Source: JBDZVM01 sp040255675
GTDB taxonomy: Bacteria > Actinomycetota > Actinomycetes > Acidothermales > Acidothermaceae
Length of the DNA stretch: 64,000 bases
Assembly: GCA_040255675.1 (NCBI GenBank)
Contig: JBDZVM010000018.1
Coordinates: 1 to 64,000 of the forward strand
Direction of reading: 5' to 3'
The position numbers and the translations under genes were made by a program. This document shows positions 18,458 through 27,112 of the stretch, piece after piece (positions within the stretch are counted from its first letter, which is position 1; each line of letters opens with the position of its first letter). Below the pieces are notes generated by a model. The model had not been told where the DNA came from. It ran no database searches and saw nothing but the letters and a program-made list of their open reading frames with translations.

Positions 18458-20731
18458 GTGAGCGACGCTACGCTTCCTACCGCGAGCGAGTCGTGGGCAA
18501 GCGAGGATTTCAACGGCAGGATTGGCCAGACCTACCGCGACTCGGTACCTTCGTGGCCTGACGTCGCGTCGTCGGTCGGCCGGCCGAACGTCGTCTTTCT
18601 TGTTCTCGACGATCTCGGGTTCTCGAGCCTTGGCTGTTTCGGTGCCGAGATAGGCACGCCGAACATCGACCGTCTCGCGGCGCAAGGTGTGCAGTTCACG
18701 AACTTCCACGCGACCGCGCTGTGTTCGCCCACGCGCGCCTGCCTGCTGACGGGCCGCAACAACCACGCTGTCGGTATGGCTTACTTGTCGCACGTCGACG
18801 ATGGCTATCCCGGCTATCGTGGCCGCATCAGCCATCGCGCAGCGACCGTGGCAGAGATGCTGCTCGATCAGGGCTACAACACGATGGCGGTCGGCAAATG
18901 GCATTTGGCTCCGATGGACGAAACGACTTCGGCTGGCCCGTACGACCAATGGCCGTTAGGTCGCGGATTCGAGCGCTATTACGGGTTCATGGAAGGATTG
19001 ACCGATCACTACTACCCGGAGCTCTACTACGACAACCATCTGATCCCGCCGCCGGCCGACCCCGACGACGGCTACCATCTGACGACTGACCTGGTCGATC
19101 GTTCGATCCAGTTCGTTCGCAATCAGAAGTCGGTAGCGCCGGAAAAGCCGTTCTTCTTGTACCTCGCCTTCGGCGCGACGCACACCCCGTTTCAAGCGCC
19201 ACCGGAGTTCGTCGCCAAGTATCGGCACCGCTATGACGAGGGTTGGGACGAAATCCGACAGGCACGCTTTCGACGCCAACTGGAGAGCGGTGTCATCCCG
19301 CCTGGTACGCAACTGCCGCCGCCAAACGTCGGTGTGCAGGCTTGGGCCGATTTGTCGCCGGAAGAGCAAGACCTCTATGCGCGGTTCCAGGAAGTGTATG
19401 CCGCATTCGTCGACCACACCGACCACCAGATTGGCCGGTTCCTCGACTATCTCACCGGGATCGGGCAGCTCGACAATACGATCGTGGTCCTGCTCTCTGA
19501 CAACGGCGCCAGTCAAGAAGGGGGCCCGCACGGCGTTGTCGATACGACGGCCTACGAGAACGGGCACTTCACGTCGATCGAGCACAACCTTTCGCACATC
19601 GATGAGATCGACGGCCGTACCACGCACATCAATTACCCGCTCGGTTGGGCGCAGGCAGGCAATACGCCGCTCAAGCGATACAAGCAGAACACGCATGCCG
19701 GGGGAATTCGTACGCCAATGATCATCCGACTGCCGGACGCCGAATTCGGCGGACAGCGCCGCAGTCAGTTCCAGCACGTCACTGATATCGTGCCCACGGT
19801 GCTCGATTACCTCGGCATGCAGGCACCACGCACATATCGCGGCTTGTCGCAATTGCCGGTCAACGGTCAGAGCATGCGGCCGACGATCGAACGGCCCAAT
19901 CAGACGTCAGGCGAGCGCACCCAATATTTCGAGACCGACGGTCACCGTGCGATTTGGAAAGACGGCTGGAAGGCCGTTGCGTTCCATCGCCGCGGCAGCG
20001 ACTTCAACGAAGACGAGTGGGAGCTCTACCACGTCGACGAAGACTTCTCCGAATGCCACGATCTGGCGCAGGACCGGCCTGACAAGCTCGCTGAGCTTGT
20101 TGCCGCATGGTGGGTAGAAGCCGGGCGCAATCAGGTTCTGCCGCTCGATGACAGGGGTTTTGCCGAGCGTGCGAACGCACGCTTTCGCCCGCACTCTCCC
20201 CGCGATCGCAAGAAGTTTGTCTACTATCCGAACATCGACCACATCGGAACAGCGGCGGCGCCGCCGGTGGCAAGCCGGTCTTTCCAGATCAGTGCCCATG
20301 TCGAGCGGGCCAGTGAAACGGAAGACGGTGTCTTGTTCGCGCACGGCAGTGTCAACAGCGGCTATTGCCTCATGGTTGAAGACGGTTATCTCGTCTACGA
20401 CTACAACTACTACGGCGACCACCACATCGTGCGCTCAGCAGAGCCGGCGCCAGTCGGTGAGGCTGTGCTCGGCATGCGTTTCCTCGTCGATGCTGAGGGC
20501 ACCGGTGGGGTGGCCACCCTGCTCGTCGACGAGGCACCCGCGGGTGAGATGCGTCTTGACGAGACGTTCGAATTCTTCATCGCCTTTCAAGGCATGGACG
20601 TCGGAGCAGATCGCCTTTCTCCGGTGCGCCACGACGCGAAAGGCGACTTTGCGTTCCAGGGCATCCTGAAACAGGTGGTGGTGGAGATTCTCGACAGCCG
20701 CGGCGGCCAGCCTTACGCCCCCGTCGACTAG
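18458..20731 (+). CDS. Large arylsulfatase 3 of 3 (757 aa)
   Basis: Third tandem Cys-type sulfatase, from GTG 18458 with AAGGAG upstream. Motifs: VVFLVLDDLGFSSLG, ALCSPTRACLLTGRNNH with Cys89, VGKWHLAP, LSDNGASQEGG, INYPLGWAQAGNTPL and the C-terminal domain beginning FQISAHVERASETEDG. It carries a modestly different catalytic surround from copies 1 and 2 (LDDLGFSSLG rather than LDDVGFAQLG). There is no export signal. It is the last gene of the 16-kb operon; 120 bp separate it from dinB, which has its own SOS promoter. Confidence 0.94.
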   Translation: MSDATLPTASESWASEDFNGRIGQTYRDSVPSWPDVASSVGRPNVVFLVLDDLGFSSLGCFGAEIGTPNIDRLAAQGVQFTNFHATALCSPTRACLLTGRNNHAVGMAYLSHVDDGYPGYRGRISHRAATVAEMLLDQGYNTMAVGKWHLAPMDETTSAGPYDQWPLGRGFERYYGFMEGLTDHYYPELYYDNHLIPPPADPDDGYHLTTDLVDRSIQFVRNQKSVAPEKPFFLYLAFGATHTPFQAPPEFVAKYRHRYDEGWDEIRQARFRRQLESGVIPPGTQLPPPNVGVQAWADLSPEEQDLYARFQEVYAAFVDHTDHQIGRFLDYLTGIGQLDNTIVVLLSDNGASQEGGPHGVVDTTAYENGHFTSIEHNLSHIDEIDGRTTHINYPLGWAQAGNTPLKRYKQNTHAGGIRTPMIIRLPDAEFGGQRRSQFQHVTDIVPTVLDYLGMQAPRTYRGLSQLPVNGQSMRPTIERPNQTSGERTQYFETDGHRAIWKDGWKAVAFHRRGSDFNEDEWELYHVDEDFSECHDLAQDRPDKLAELVAAWWVEAGRNQVLPLDDRGFAERANARFRPHSPRDRKKFVYYPNIDHIGTAAAPPVASRSFQISAHVERASETEDGVLFAHGSVNSGYCLMVEDGYLVYDYNYYGDHHIVRSAEPAPVGEAVLGMRFLVDAEGTGGVATLLVDEAPAGEMRLDETFEFFIAFQGMDVGADRLSPVRHDAKGDFAFQGILKQVVVEILDSRGGQPYAPVD

Positions 20732-20824
20732 TCCCACTTTGTGTGCTGTGTCTGAGACCTGACCTTTCACTGCGAGGGTTTCGCACCGCTGGGTGATCGC
20801 GATGGCTGAGAAGAGACCCGAGTC

Positions 20825-20836
20825 GAACACACGTTC
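20825..20836 (+). promoter_or_regulatory. LexA (SOS) box of dinB
   Basis: GAACACACGTTC matches the actinobacterial/Bacillus-type SOS box GAAC-N4-GTTC with perfect 4-bp arms. It lies just before a -10 box TAGACT (20840-20845) and 16 bp before the GTG of the polymerase gene, a position where LexA would block transcription. Confidence 0.85.
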
Positions 20837-20851
20837 GAATAGACTGGCTCC

Positions 20852-22120
20852 GTGGCACCCGTACCGACGATCATGCACGCGGATCTCGATGCGTTCTACG
20901 CGTCTGTCGAGCAGTTGCTCGATCCGTCTTTGCGGGGCCGCCCGATCGCCGTCGGCGGCGGAGTCGTGCTCGCGGCGTCCTACGAAGCCAAAGCCCGCGG
21001 CGTGACGGGCGGCATGTCGGGTCGACGGGCGAAGCAACTGTGCCCGAACTTGCGGTTCGTGACCGGCCACTTCTCCGAATATCAGCGCCTGGGCGATCGC
21101 GTGATGGCCGTGTTGCGCGATTTCACTCCGATCGTCGAACGCATCTCGATCGACGAAGCGTTTCTCGACGTCTCGGGTGCTGTCGGGTTGTTCGGCTCGC
21201 CGATCGGCATGGCGGCCACGATCCGGCGTCGGGTACGCGACGAGATCGGTTTGCCGATTTCGGTGGGCCTCGCGGGCACCAAGCATCTGGCGAAGATTGC
21301 CTCACAGGTGGCCAAGCCCGACGGCCTGGTCGTTGTGCCGACAGGCAAAGAAAAAGAGTTTCTCGAACCGTTGCCGGTTGGGCTGGTCTGGGGAGTCGGG
21401 CCGAAAACCGAGGCGCGGTTGGCAGAAAACGGTGTTCGTACCATCGGGCAGCTCGCGCAAACCCCCAGTGGCTATCTGCGGCACCTGATCGGCGACGCGA
21501 ACGCGCACAAGCTAACGTCGCTGGCCTCCAACGTCGATCCGCGTCAAATCGAGACGGCGCGTCGCGCGTCGTCCGTGGGCGCGCAAGCCGCTCTCGGCAG
21601 GCAAGAAGCGGTGCCGCATGTACTCCGTGAGACGCTCGGCTATGTGGCCGACCGCGTCGGCGGGCGGCTGCGTTCTTCGGGCCGCGCGGGGCGCACGATC
21701 ACGGTGCGCGTCAGATTCGCCGACATGCGAGCGGTCACGCGCTCGATCACTCTTCCCGCCGCGATCTCCGCCACGCTGACCTTGACCGACGTGGCGATTG
21801 AGCTCGCGCGCTCGGCGTTAGCCGATCATCCGAGCGAACGGTACGTGTCGCTCCTTGCGATGTCCGTCTCGCACCTCGTCGAGCAAGAGTCGTTGCAGCT
21901 CGAGCTATCGATAGATCAGCACGACGCGCGCCGACCCGGAACGCCTGCCGGCGCGGCGCGCTGGAGCGTCGATCGTTCGGTCGACGCGATCCGCGCCCGG
22001 TTCGGCCGAGACGCGATCGGTTACGCGGCCGTCAAATTCGCGACGGCCGGGCGGGTTCCCGACGAATTCCGCGAGCTGGCCGAACATGATCGTGAAACGC
22101 CGGCACGGCGTCGGCCATAG
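20852..22120 (+). CDS. dinB: DNA polymerase IV (Y-family translesion polymerase)
   Basis: 422-residue error-prone polymerase that copies past damaged bases. It has the catalytic start IMHADLDAFYASVEQ, the steric region SYEAKARGV, the second acidic motif RISIDEAFLDVSG and the helix-hairpin-helix part LPVGLVWGVGPKTEARLAENG. The C-terminal little-finger domain follows, from about residue 245 onward. GTG 20852 is chosen because it begins directly before the conserved MHADLDAFY block and lies 6 nt after the TAGACT -10 box, so the mRNA is probably leaderless. The SOS box implies induction by DNA damage. Confidence 0.95.
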   Translation: MAPVPTIMHADLDAFYASVEQLLDPSLRGRPIAVGGGVVLAASYEAKARGVTGGMSGRRAKQLCPNLRFVTGHFSEYQRLGDRVMAVLRDFTPIVERISIDEAFLDVSGAVGLFGSPIGMAATIRRRVRDEIGLPISVGLAGTKHLAKIASQVAKPDGLVVVPTGKEKEFLEPLPVGLVWGVGPKTEARLAENGVRTIGQLAQTPSGYLRHLIGDANAHKLTSLASNVDPRQIETARRASSVGAQAALGRQEAVPHVLRETLGYVADRVGGRLRSSGRAGRTITVRVRFADMRAVTRSITLPAAISATLTLTDVAIELARSALADHPSERYVSLLAMSVSHLVEQESLQLELSIDQHDARRPGTPAGAARWSVDRSVDAIRARFGRDAIGYAAVKFATAGRVPDEFRELAEHDRETPARRRP

Positions 22121-22141
22121 CAGCGGCCGTAGCATCGGCTG

Positions 22142-23095
22142 ATGAGCAACCTCGCGGCGAAGCCGCAAGAACAGGTCATCGGCGCGTCCCGGCCCGCGAG
22201 CGACAACGAACTGATTCCCTCGCGCGACGTGCCGCTTGGCCGCTGGGCGACGATGGTGCGTCGCACGTTGCCTGCCCGCCACCGGTCGATGGTGGGCGCG
22301 TGGTGTTTCGTCGACCATTACGGCCCCGACGACATCGAGGGCACGCCCGGCATGCAGGTGCCGCCGCATCCGCATACGCAGCTGCAAACCGTGAGCTGGC
22401 TGGTCGAAGGTGAGGTGCTGCATCGCGACAGCCTCGGCAACACGCAACTCATCGAGCCCGGGCAACTTAATCTGATGACCGCCGGCCACGGCATCGCGCA
22501 TTCCGAAGAATCACCGGCCGACCACACGAATCGCCTGCACGGCGTGCAGTTGTGGGTCGCGCTCCACGCAGCCGACCGCGATATCGCGCCGTCGTTCGAC
22601 CACCTTGCGCAATTGCCGACATTCGTCGACGGGCCGGCGACAGCTACCGTGATCGTCGGTGAGATGGACGGCGTGAAGTCGGCCGCTCGCCTCTATTCGC
22701 CGCTCGTCGCCGCCGAAATCGACATACGCGCGGCCGGAAAAGTTTCCCTTCCGCTCAACGAAGAATTCGAACATGGGGTCATCACGCTGGATGGCGAGCC
22801 CGAGGTCGACGGCGCGCGGCTGGGTGTGGGGCCGATGCTGTACGCGGCTCCCGGACGCCGGTCGATGCGCGTCGTCGCCGAGGCACCGGCACGGCTGCTG
22901 CTGCTCGGCGGCACTCTGTTCGACGAGCAGATCGTGATGTGGTGGAACTTCGTCGGGCCGAGCCACGACGCGATCGTCGAGGCTCGACGCGCGTGGGAAG
23001 CGAGAGAACGTTTCGGTGAGGTGCTCGGCTTCCAGGGTGAGCGGCTGCCTGCCCCACCCCTGCCGATGGCCAGACTCAAGCCCCGCAACGCCTGA
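22142..23095 (+). CDS. Pirin family protein
   Basis: 317-residue bicupin. The metal-binding N-terminal cupin is recognisable from HPHTQLQTVSWLVEGEVLHRDSLGN and the GHGIAHSEESP segment, which supply the His/Glu metal ligands of pirins. The second cupin contains LLLLGGTLFDEQIVMWWNFVGPSHD. Bacterial pirins are variously quercetinases or metabolic regulators, and the role here is not predictable. ATG 22142 lies 6 nt after TAGCAT (22130-22135), which suggests a leaderless transcript independent of dinB, 21 bp upstream. Confidence 0.9.
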   Translation: MSNLAAKPQEQVIGASRPASDNELIPSRDVPLGRWATMVRRTLPARHRSMVGAWCFVDHYGPDDIEGTPGMQVPPHPHTQLQTVSWLVEGEVLHRDSLGNTQLIEPGQLNLMTAGHGIAHSEESPADHTNRLHGVQLWVALHAADRDIAPSFDHLAQLPTFVDGPATATVIVGEMDGVKSAARLYSPLVAAEIDIRAAGKVSLPLNEEFEHGVITLDGEPEVDGARLGVGPMLYAAPGRRSMRVVAEAPARLLLLGGTLFDEQIVMWWNFVGPSHDAIVEARRAWEARERFGEVLGFQGERLPAPPLPMARLKPRNA

Positions 23096-23192
23096 CGCGA
23101 AAAGTAAACCCTCGCCCCCGCGCTAGGGTGCCGCTTCGCCGTCCCGAATAACGTGGTGGCTCGTCCACGACGAACAGGGGAGGCACCGACCG

Positions 23193-24431
23193 GTGCCGGC
23201 GACGCGATCGGCGGGGCCCGCGATGGTGATAGCTTCGGGTCTTGGCCGAACAGTCGTCGCACCGGTCGGTGTCGTCTATCCCGCTTCCCGAACAATGCAA
23301 CAACCTCGCCGGTGGGCCGGTGTCGACGCCGCGCGTGGTGTTGCGGTTGCGGGAATGCTCGTTGTCGAGCAAATGCCGGGTGGCCCCAAAGCTCACCCTT
23401 GGCTGGTGCACGCGACGTGGAACGGGTGGACGGGCGCCGACCTGGTATTCCCGTGCTTTTTGTTTATTGTCGGAATCGGCGTCGATGAAATGTTGCGACG
23501 GCGTGGCGCTCACGGCCTCGGCAGATTGTGCAGACGAGCGATTGCCCTTGTCGTGATTGGGATTTTATTCAACGCGTGGCCCGCGGATGGGCGGAATTTC
23601 GAGTTCGCGCGCTGGCCCGGTGTGCTGCAGCGCATCGGATTGGTGGGTCTGCTGTGCGGAATCGTCGTGGTGTTGCTCAAGCGTCGGATCTGGCCGATTG
23701 TCGCTGTTACCGGCGGCTTGCTGGTGGTGTACGCGCAGCTTCTCACCAAAGTGCCGCTCGTTTGCGGAACTGGTGCTATCACCCAAGACTGCAACGTGCC
23801 TGGCGCCGTCGACGCCGCTGTTTTCGGAACGGCACACATCTATCACCAAGGGGCGCTGGGCCACGACCCTGAAGGTTTGGTGTCGACGATAGGCGCGCTC
23901 GCGACGGCGTTGGTCGGTGTGGCCGTCGTGCGCGCGCTGCGTGCCTGGCCCGGCTGGCGGGGGGTTGGCACCGTGGCGGGTGCCGCGATGTTGATGTGGG
24001 CGGCCACCCACTTGCATCTCGCCGGTCCTGACGTGAACAAGCGGTTGTGGACGCCCGCGTTCGTGCTGCTGACGGGGGCAACCAGCATTTTTTCCTTGCT
24101 GCTATGCCACATCGTCGCTGATATGGTCGGCACCCGCGCGATGCGCGGCGTACGCGTCGCGGCGAACGCTGTTGCCTGGCCGTGGGTTGCCCTCGGCCGT
24201 AATGCGCTCATTGTCTACGTCGGCCAACACGTGCTTGGCGCGATCGTTCAATCGACGCCCGCGCACATCGACGAGCAGCGCACCTCGGTGGCCGGGTACT
24301 TGCAAAACCACGTGCTGGCGGGCGGTTGGTTCGGCCTCGATTCGCAATGGACCTACGTGACGGCGATGCTCGTCTTGTGGACGGCGGTCGCGGCCGCGAT
24401 GCACAGCGTTCGTTGGTATGTCACCCTCTAA
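23193..24431 (+). CDS. Membrane acyltransferase-like protein (heparan-alpha-glucosaminide N-acetyltransferase/DUF1624-like)
   Basis: Polytopic membrane protein of up to 412 residues with roughly ten hydrophobic segments. The conserved start RWAGVDAARGVAVAGMLVVEQMPG, followed by HATWNGWTGADLVFPCFLFIVGI, is the hallmark of this family, whose histidine would carry the acyl group across the membrane. In animals the family acetylates heparan glucosamine; bacterial members are mostly uncharacterised and may modify cell-envelope glycans. Start is uncertain: GTG 23193 has GGGGAGG 10 nt before it, whereas ATG 23295 lies just before the conserved core and ATG 23223 is another option. Confidence 0.8.
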   Translation: MPATRSAGPAMVIASGLGRTVVAPVGVVYPASRTMQQPRRWAGVDAARGVAVAGMLVVEQMPGGPKAHPWLVHATWNGWTGADLVFPCFLFIVGIGVDEMLRRRGAHGLGRLCRRAIALVVIGILFNAWPADGRNFEFARWPGVLQRIGLVGLLCGIVVVLLKRRIWPIVAVTGGLLVVYAQLLTKVPLVCGTGAITQDCNVPGAVDAAVFGTAHIYHQGALGHDPEGLVSTIGALATALVGVAVVRALRAWPGWRGVGTVAGAAMLMWAATHLHLAGPDVNKRLWTPAFVLLTGATSIFSLLLCHIVADMVGTRAMRGVRVAANAVAWPWVALGRNALIVYVGQHVLGAIVQSTPAHIDEQRTSVAGYLQNHVLAGGWFGLDSQWTYVTAMLVLWTAVAAAMHSVRWYVTL

Positions 24432-24475
24432 TTCATGTACCGGTTCGGTTTCTCGACCTCGAAAGGACGGCGCGC

Positions 24476-25075
24476 GTGAACGCCTACCTGGAGGTATGGG
24501 GCCGTCGCGGGCCGCAACTCGAATCGCTCGACGGCGACCACGTCACGCTGGGCCGTGGCCCTGAAAACGACGTGTCTTTGCCGTGGGACCGCACGGTTTC
24601 GGTGCTCCACGCGGTATTGCGGCAATACGGCTCCGGGTGGTCGGTACGCGATCTCGGCTCCACCAACGGAACTTTCGTGAACAATGCACCCGTCGTGACG
24701 GAGCATCGGTTGCGAAACGGCGACGAGATCAGGCTCGGGTCGAGCCGGCTCGTGTTCAGGTTGCGAAACGCGCCACCGTCGACTGTCACTGCCGCGAGCG
24801 ACCCGCCGCCTCCGGTCACGCGTCGCGAGCACGAAGTTTTGGTGGCGCTTTGCCGCCCGCTGCTCGATGGTGACATGTTCACTGAAGCGGCGTCCGTCGC
24901 GGTTATCGCCGCGCAGCTCGTCGTGACCGAAGCCGCCGTGAAGTTTCACCTGAGCAACCTGTACGACAAGTTCGGTATTCACGAAGGCGGGGACACTGGG
25001 CGCCGCTCGCGCCTCGCGAACGAGGCGATCAGGCGACGCGCGCTCACGCTGTCTGATTTACGGACGACGTCGTGA
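24476..25075 (+). CDS. FHA-domain protein with C-terminal helix-turn-helix
   Basis: 199 residues from GTG 24476, which has AAAGGA upstream. An N-terminal forkhead-associated domain, which binds phosphothreonine, shows LGRGPENDVSLP, the VSVLHAVL core and LGSTNGTFVNN. A short proline-rich linker leads into a winged/LuxR-like helix-turn-helix with TRREHEVLVALCRPLL, VTEAAVKFHLSNLYDKFGI. This is a phospho-dependent DNA-binding protein by architecture. The kinase gene begins within its stop codon (GTGA), so the pair forms a likely kinase-effector unit: the kinase would phosphorylate a threonine recognised by this FHA domain. Confidence 0.9.
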   Translation: MNAYLEVWGRRGPQLESLDGDHVTLGRGPENDVSLPWDRTVSVLHAVLRQYGSGWSVRDLGSTNGTFVNNAPVVTEHRLRNGDEIRLGSSRLVFRLRNAPPSTVTAASDPPPPVTRREHEVLVALCRPLLDGDMFTEAASVAVIAAQLVVTEAAVKFHLSNLYDKFGIHEGGDTGRRSRLANEAIRRRALTLSDLRTTS

Positions 25076-26955
25076 CCGAGCTTTGGCGCGATCGATACCG
25101 GGCTCTCGACACGGTCGCGGCCGGCGGTCAGGGCCGTCTCGTGCATGGGATCGATCGCCAGCACGATCGCCACGTAGCACTCAAGGTTCGTCATGTCGGG
25201 TCGGTCGACGAACGAAACCAGGTGCTCGCTGAAGCTCGCGTCTTGCTGAGTTTGCGGCCGCATCCGGGATTGCCCGTGGTGCGCGAAGACTTCTTCGAGG
25301 GCGACAATTACGTGCTCGTCATGGACTGGATCGACGGGACGCCGCTCGACCAGGTCGTCGCGGCGCGCGGCGCGCCCGGAATGCCGTTGCCGAGCGTGTT
25401 GCGCTGGGCCGCCCAATTGGGCGCGGCAATCGACCACTTGCACGCGCATCGACCGGTGATTGTGCACGGTGACATCAAGCCCGCCAACGTCGTCTTGGCA
25501 CCCGACGACCGCGTCGTGCTCGTCGACTTTGGTATCGCGACAAGCGGCGGCGGTGTCAGCGCGGGCACCGTCGGCTACACCGCACCGGAGGTTCTCGACG
25601 GCCAGGCGCCGTCGCCGTCCGCCGATATCTATGGTTTCGCGGCGACGATGCTCGCGTTGCTGACCGGACGCCCACCCGGCGATGTGCGGCCGCCGTGGGA
25701 CGGCGTCGATCCGACGACAGTCCAGGTGATCGAGCGCGCCTTGCGCCCGGGATTAGCGCTCGAACCGAAGCGTCGTCCCGGCTCGGCGCGCGAGTTGGTC
25801 GAGCGTATGCACGCCTGGGCAGGCATAAATGACGACGGCCCTACCCGCGTGACGCCGGCCGACAAGCATCGAGCGAAGCCGCCACGGCAACGTGCGACGG
25901 CACGCAAGCGCCAGGTGCCACTGCCGTTTCGATTCGTCGGCGCGGCCGCTCTCGTCGGTGCCATCGTCGTCGGCCTTGTTTTATCGAGCAGTAACGGCGA
26001 CGCGGCGACCCGACGGATCGAAGGTCCGACCCGGTACTCGACCGCCGCGCAAGTGGCGCTCGAGACCTTCGATCGAGCCGATTTCGCCGTGCTGGCACGG
26101 GGAGACGACTTGGCCGATGCCGTTGCCGCCAGTTATCTGGCGGGGTCGCACGGCGGCGGCCCGCTCTTGCTGACCCAGCCGCAAGCATTGCCACCTGACG
26201 TGCTGCATGCCTTGCGACACCTGAAGGTGAAGCAGGTTTTCGTCATCGGCGACGCGACCGCGGTGAGCGACGACATCGATGCGGAATTGCAGAAGCATGG
26301 AATTCGCGCAACCCGTATCGCGGGCGTGAATCGCTACGCGACCGCGGCGACAATCGGCCAGACGGGCGGGCGACCCGAGGCGTTGGCGGGCTTCGGCCCG
26401 ACCGCGTTGCTGGTCAACGACGCCGATGTCGCCGATGCCGTCGCGGCCGCGCCGATCTCCTTCCACAGTCGGTTTCCGCTGTTTTACACGGAGGCCGACA
26501 GCGTGCCCGACGAAACGGTCGCGGCCCTGCAAGAGGCGGGCGTCACGCACGTCCTGCTGGTCGGCACCACCAACCAGATCAGCGCCGACGTCGCCGCTCA
26601 ACTCGCTGGATTGGGCATGACAACCCAGCGCATCGCGGGCGCCGGTGACCCGGCGTCCGGCTCCGTCGCGCTCGCCAGCTTCGAACAGAAGAGCCTGAAG
26701 TGGCCGCTCGAACAAGTCGACCTTGTGCGGGGCGACCAAGGAGCGGTCGACGGCGTCGCGACGATCGCCCATGCCGGCGCGCATACGGCGGCGCTGTTGC
26801 TCACCGACGCTCCCGACAGTCTCGCGGTGCCGTTGAAAAGCTTTCTCGCTGAACAGGCCGGCCGAGCGCGCTCTCTCGTGGTTGTCGGCGATCTCTCGAC
26901 CATCAGCGCGGACGCCGAACGAGACGCGGCGGCGGCCCTGCGCCTCGGCAACTGA
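25072..26955 (+). CDS. Transmembrane Ser/Thr protein kinase with extracellular cell-wall-binding-2 repeats
   Basis: 627 residues. The cytoplasmic kinase domain (about 8-250) has AAGGQGRLVHG, Lys38 in VALKV, the catalytic loop HGDIKPANV (Asp134; Gly replaces the usual Arg of HRD) and DFG at 152-154. A basic linker precedes one membrane helix (about 288-305). The outside part (315-627) consists of three repeats of about 95 residues that open RIEGPTRYSTAAQVA, RIAGVNRYATAATIG and RIAGAGDPASGS, matching the cell wall binding repeat 2 family of surface proteins. PASTA repeats, usual in PknB-type sensors, are absent. The GTG overlaps the FHA gene stop. Confidence 0.92.
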   Translation: MTELWRDRYRALDTVAAGGQGRLVHGIDRQHDRHVALKVRHVGSVDERNQVLAEARVLLSLRPHPGLPVVREDFFEGDNYVLVMDWIDGTPLDQVVAARGAPGMPLPSVLRWAAQLGAAIDHLHAHRPVIVHGDIKPANVVLAPDDRVVLVDFGIATSGGGVSAGTVGYTAPEVLDGQAPSPSADIYGFAATMLALLTGRPPGDVRPPWDGVDPTTVQVIERALRPGLALEPKRRPGSARELVERMHAWAGINDDGPTRVTPADKHRAKPPRQRATARKRQVPLPFRFVGAAALVGAIVVGLVLSSSNGDAATRRIEGPTRYSTAAQVALETFDRADFAVLARGDDLADAVAASYLAGSHGGGPLLLTQPQALPPDVLHALRHLKVKQVFVIGDATAVSDDIDAELQKHGIRATRIAGVNRYATAATIGQTGGRPEALAGFGPTALLVNDADVADAVAAAPISFHSRFPLFYTEADSVPDETVAALQEAGVTHVLLVGTTNQISADVAAQLAGLGMTTQRIAGAGDPASGSVALASFEQKSLKWPLEQVDLVRGDQGAVDGVATIAHAGAHTAALLLTDAPDSLAVPLKSFLAEQAGRARSLVVVGDLSTISADAERDAAAALRLGN

Positions 26956-27112
26956 CCGGCAACTGACCGATCACGCCGGCGAGCCTCAGTTGCCGGGAAA
27001 TTTCTGCTCAGTTAGCCCCGACCATCAGCGATCTTTATCAATACAGAACATAATGATCGTGGCCTGGTGCGCAGACCGGGCAACGGACGACGAGACAGCG
27101 GACCACGAACCC

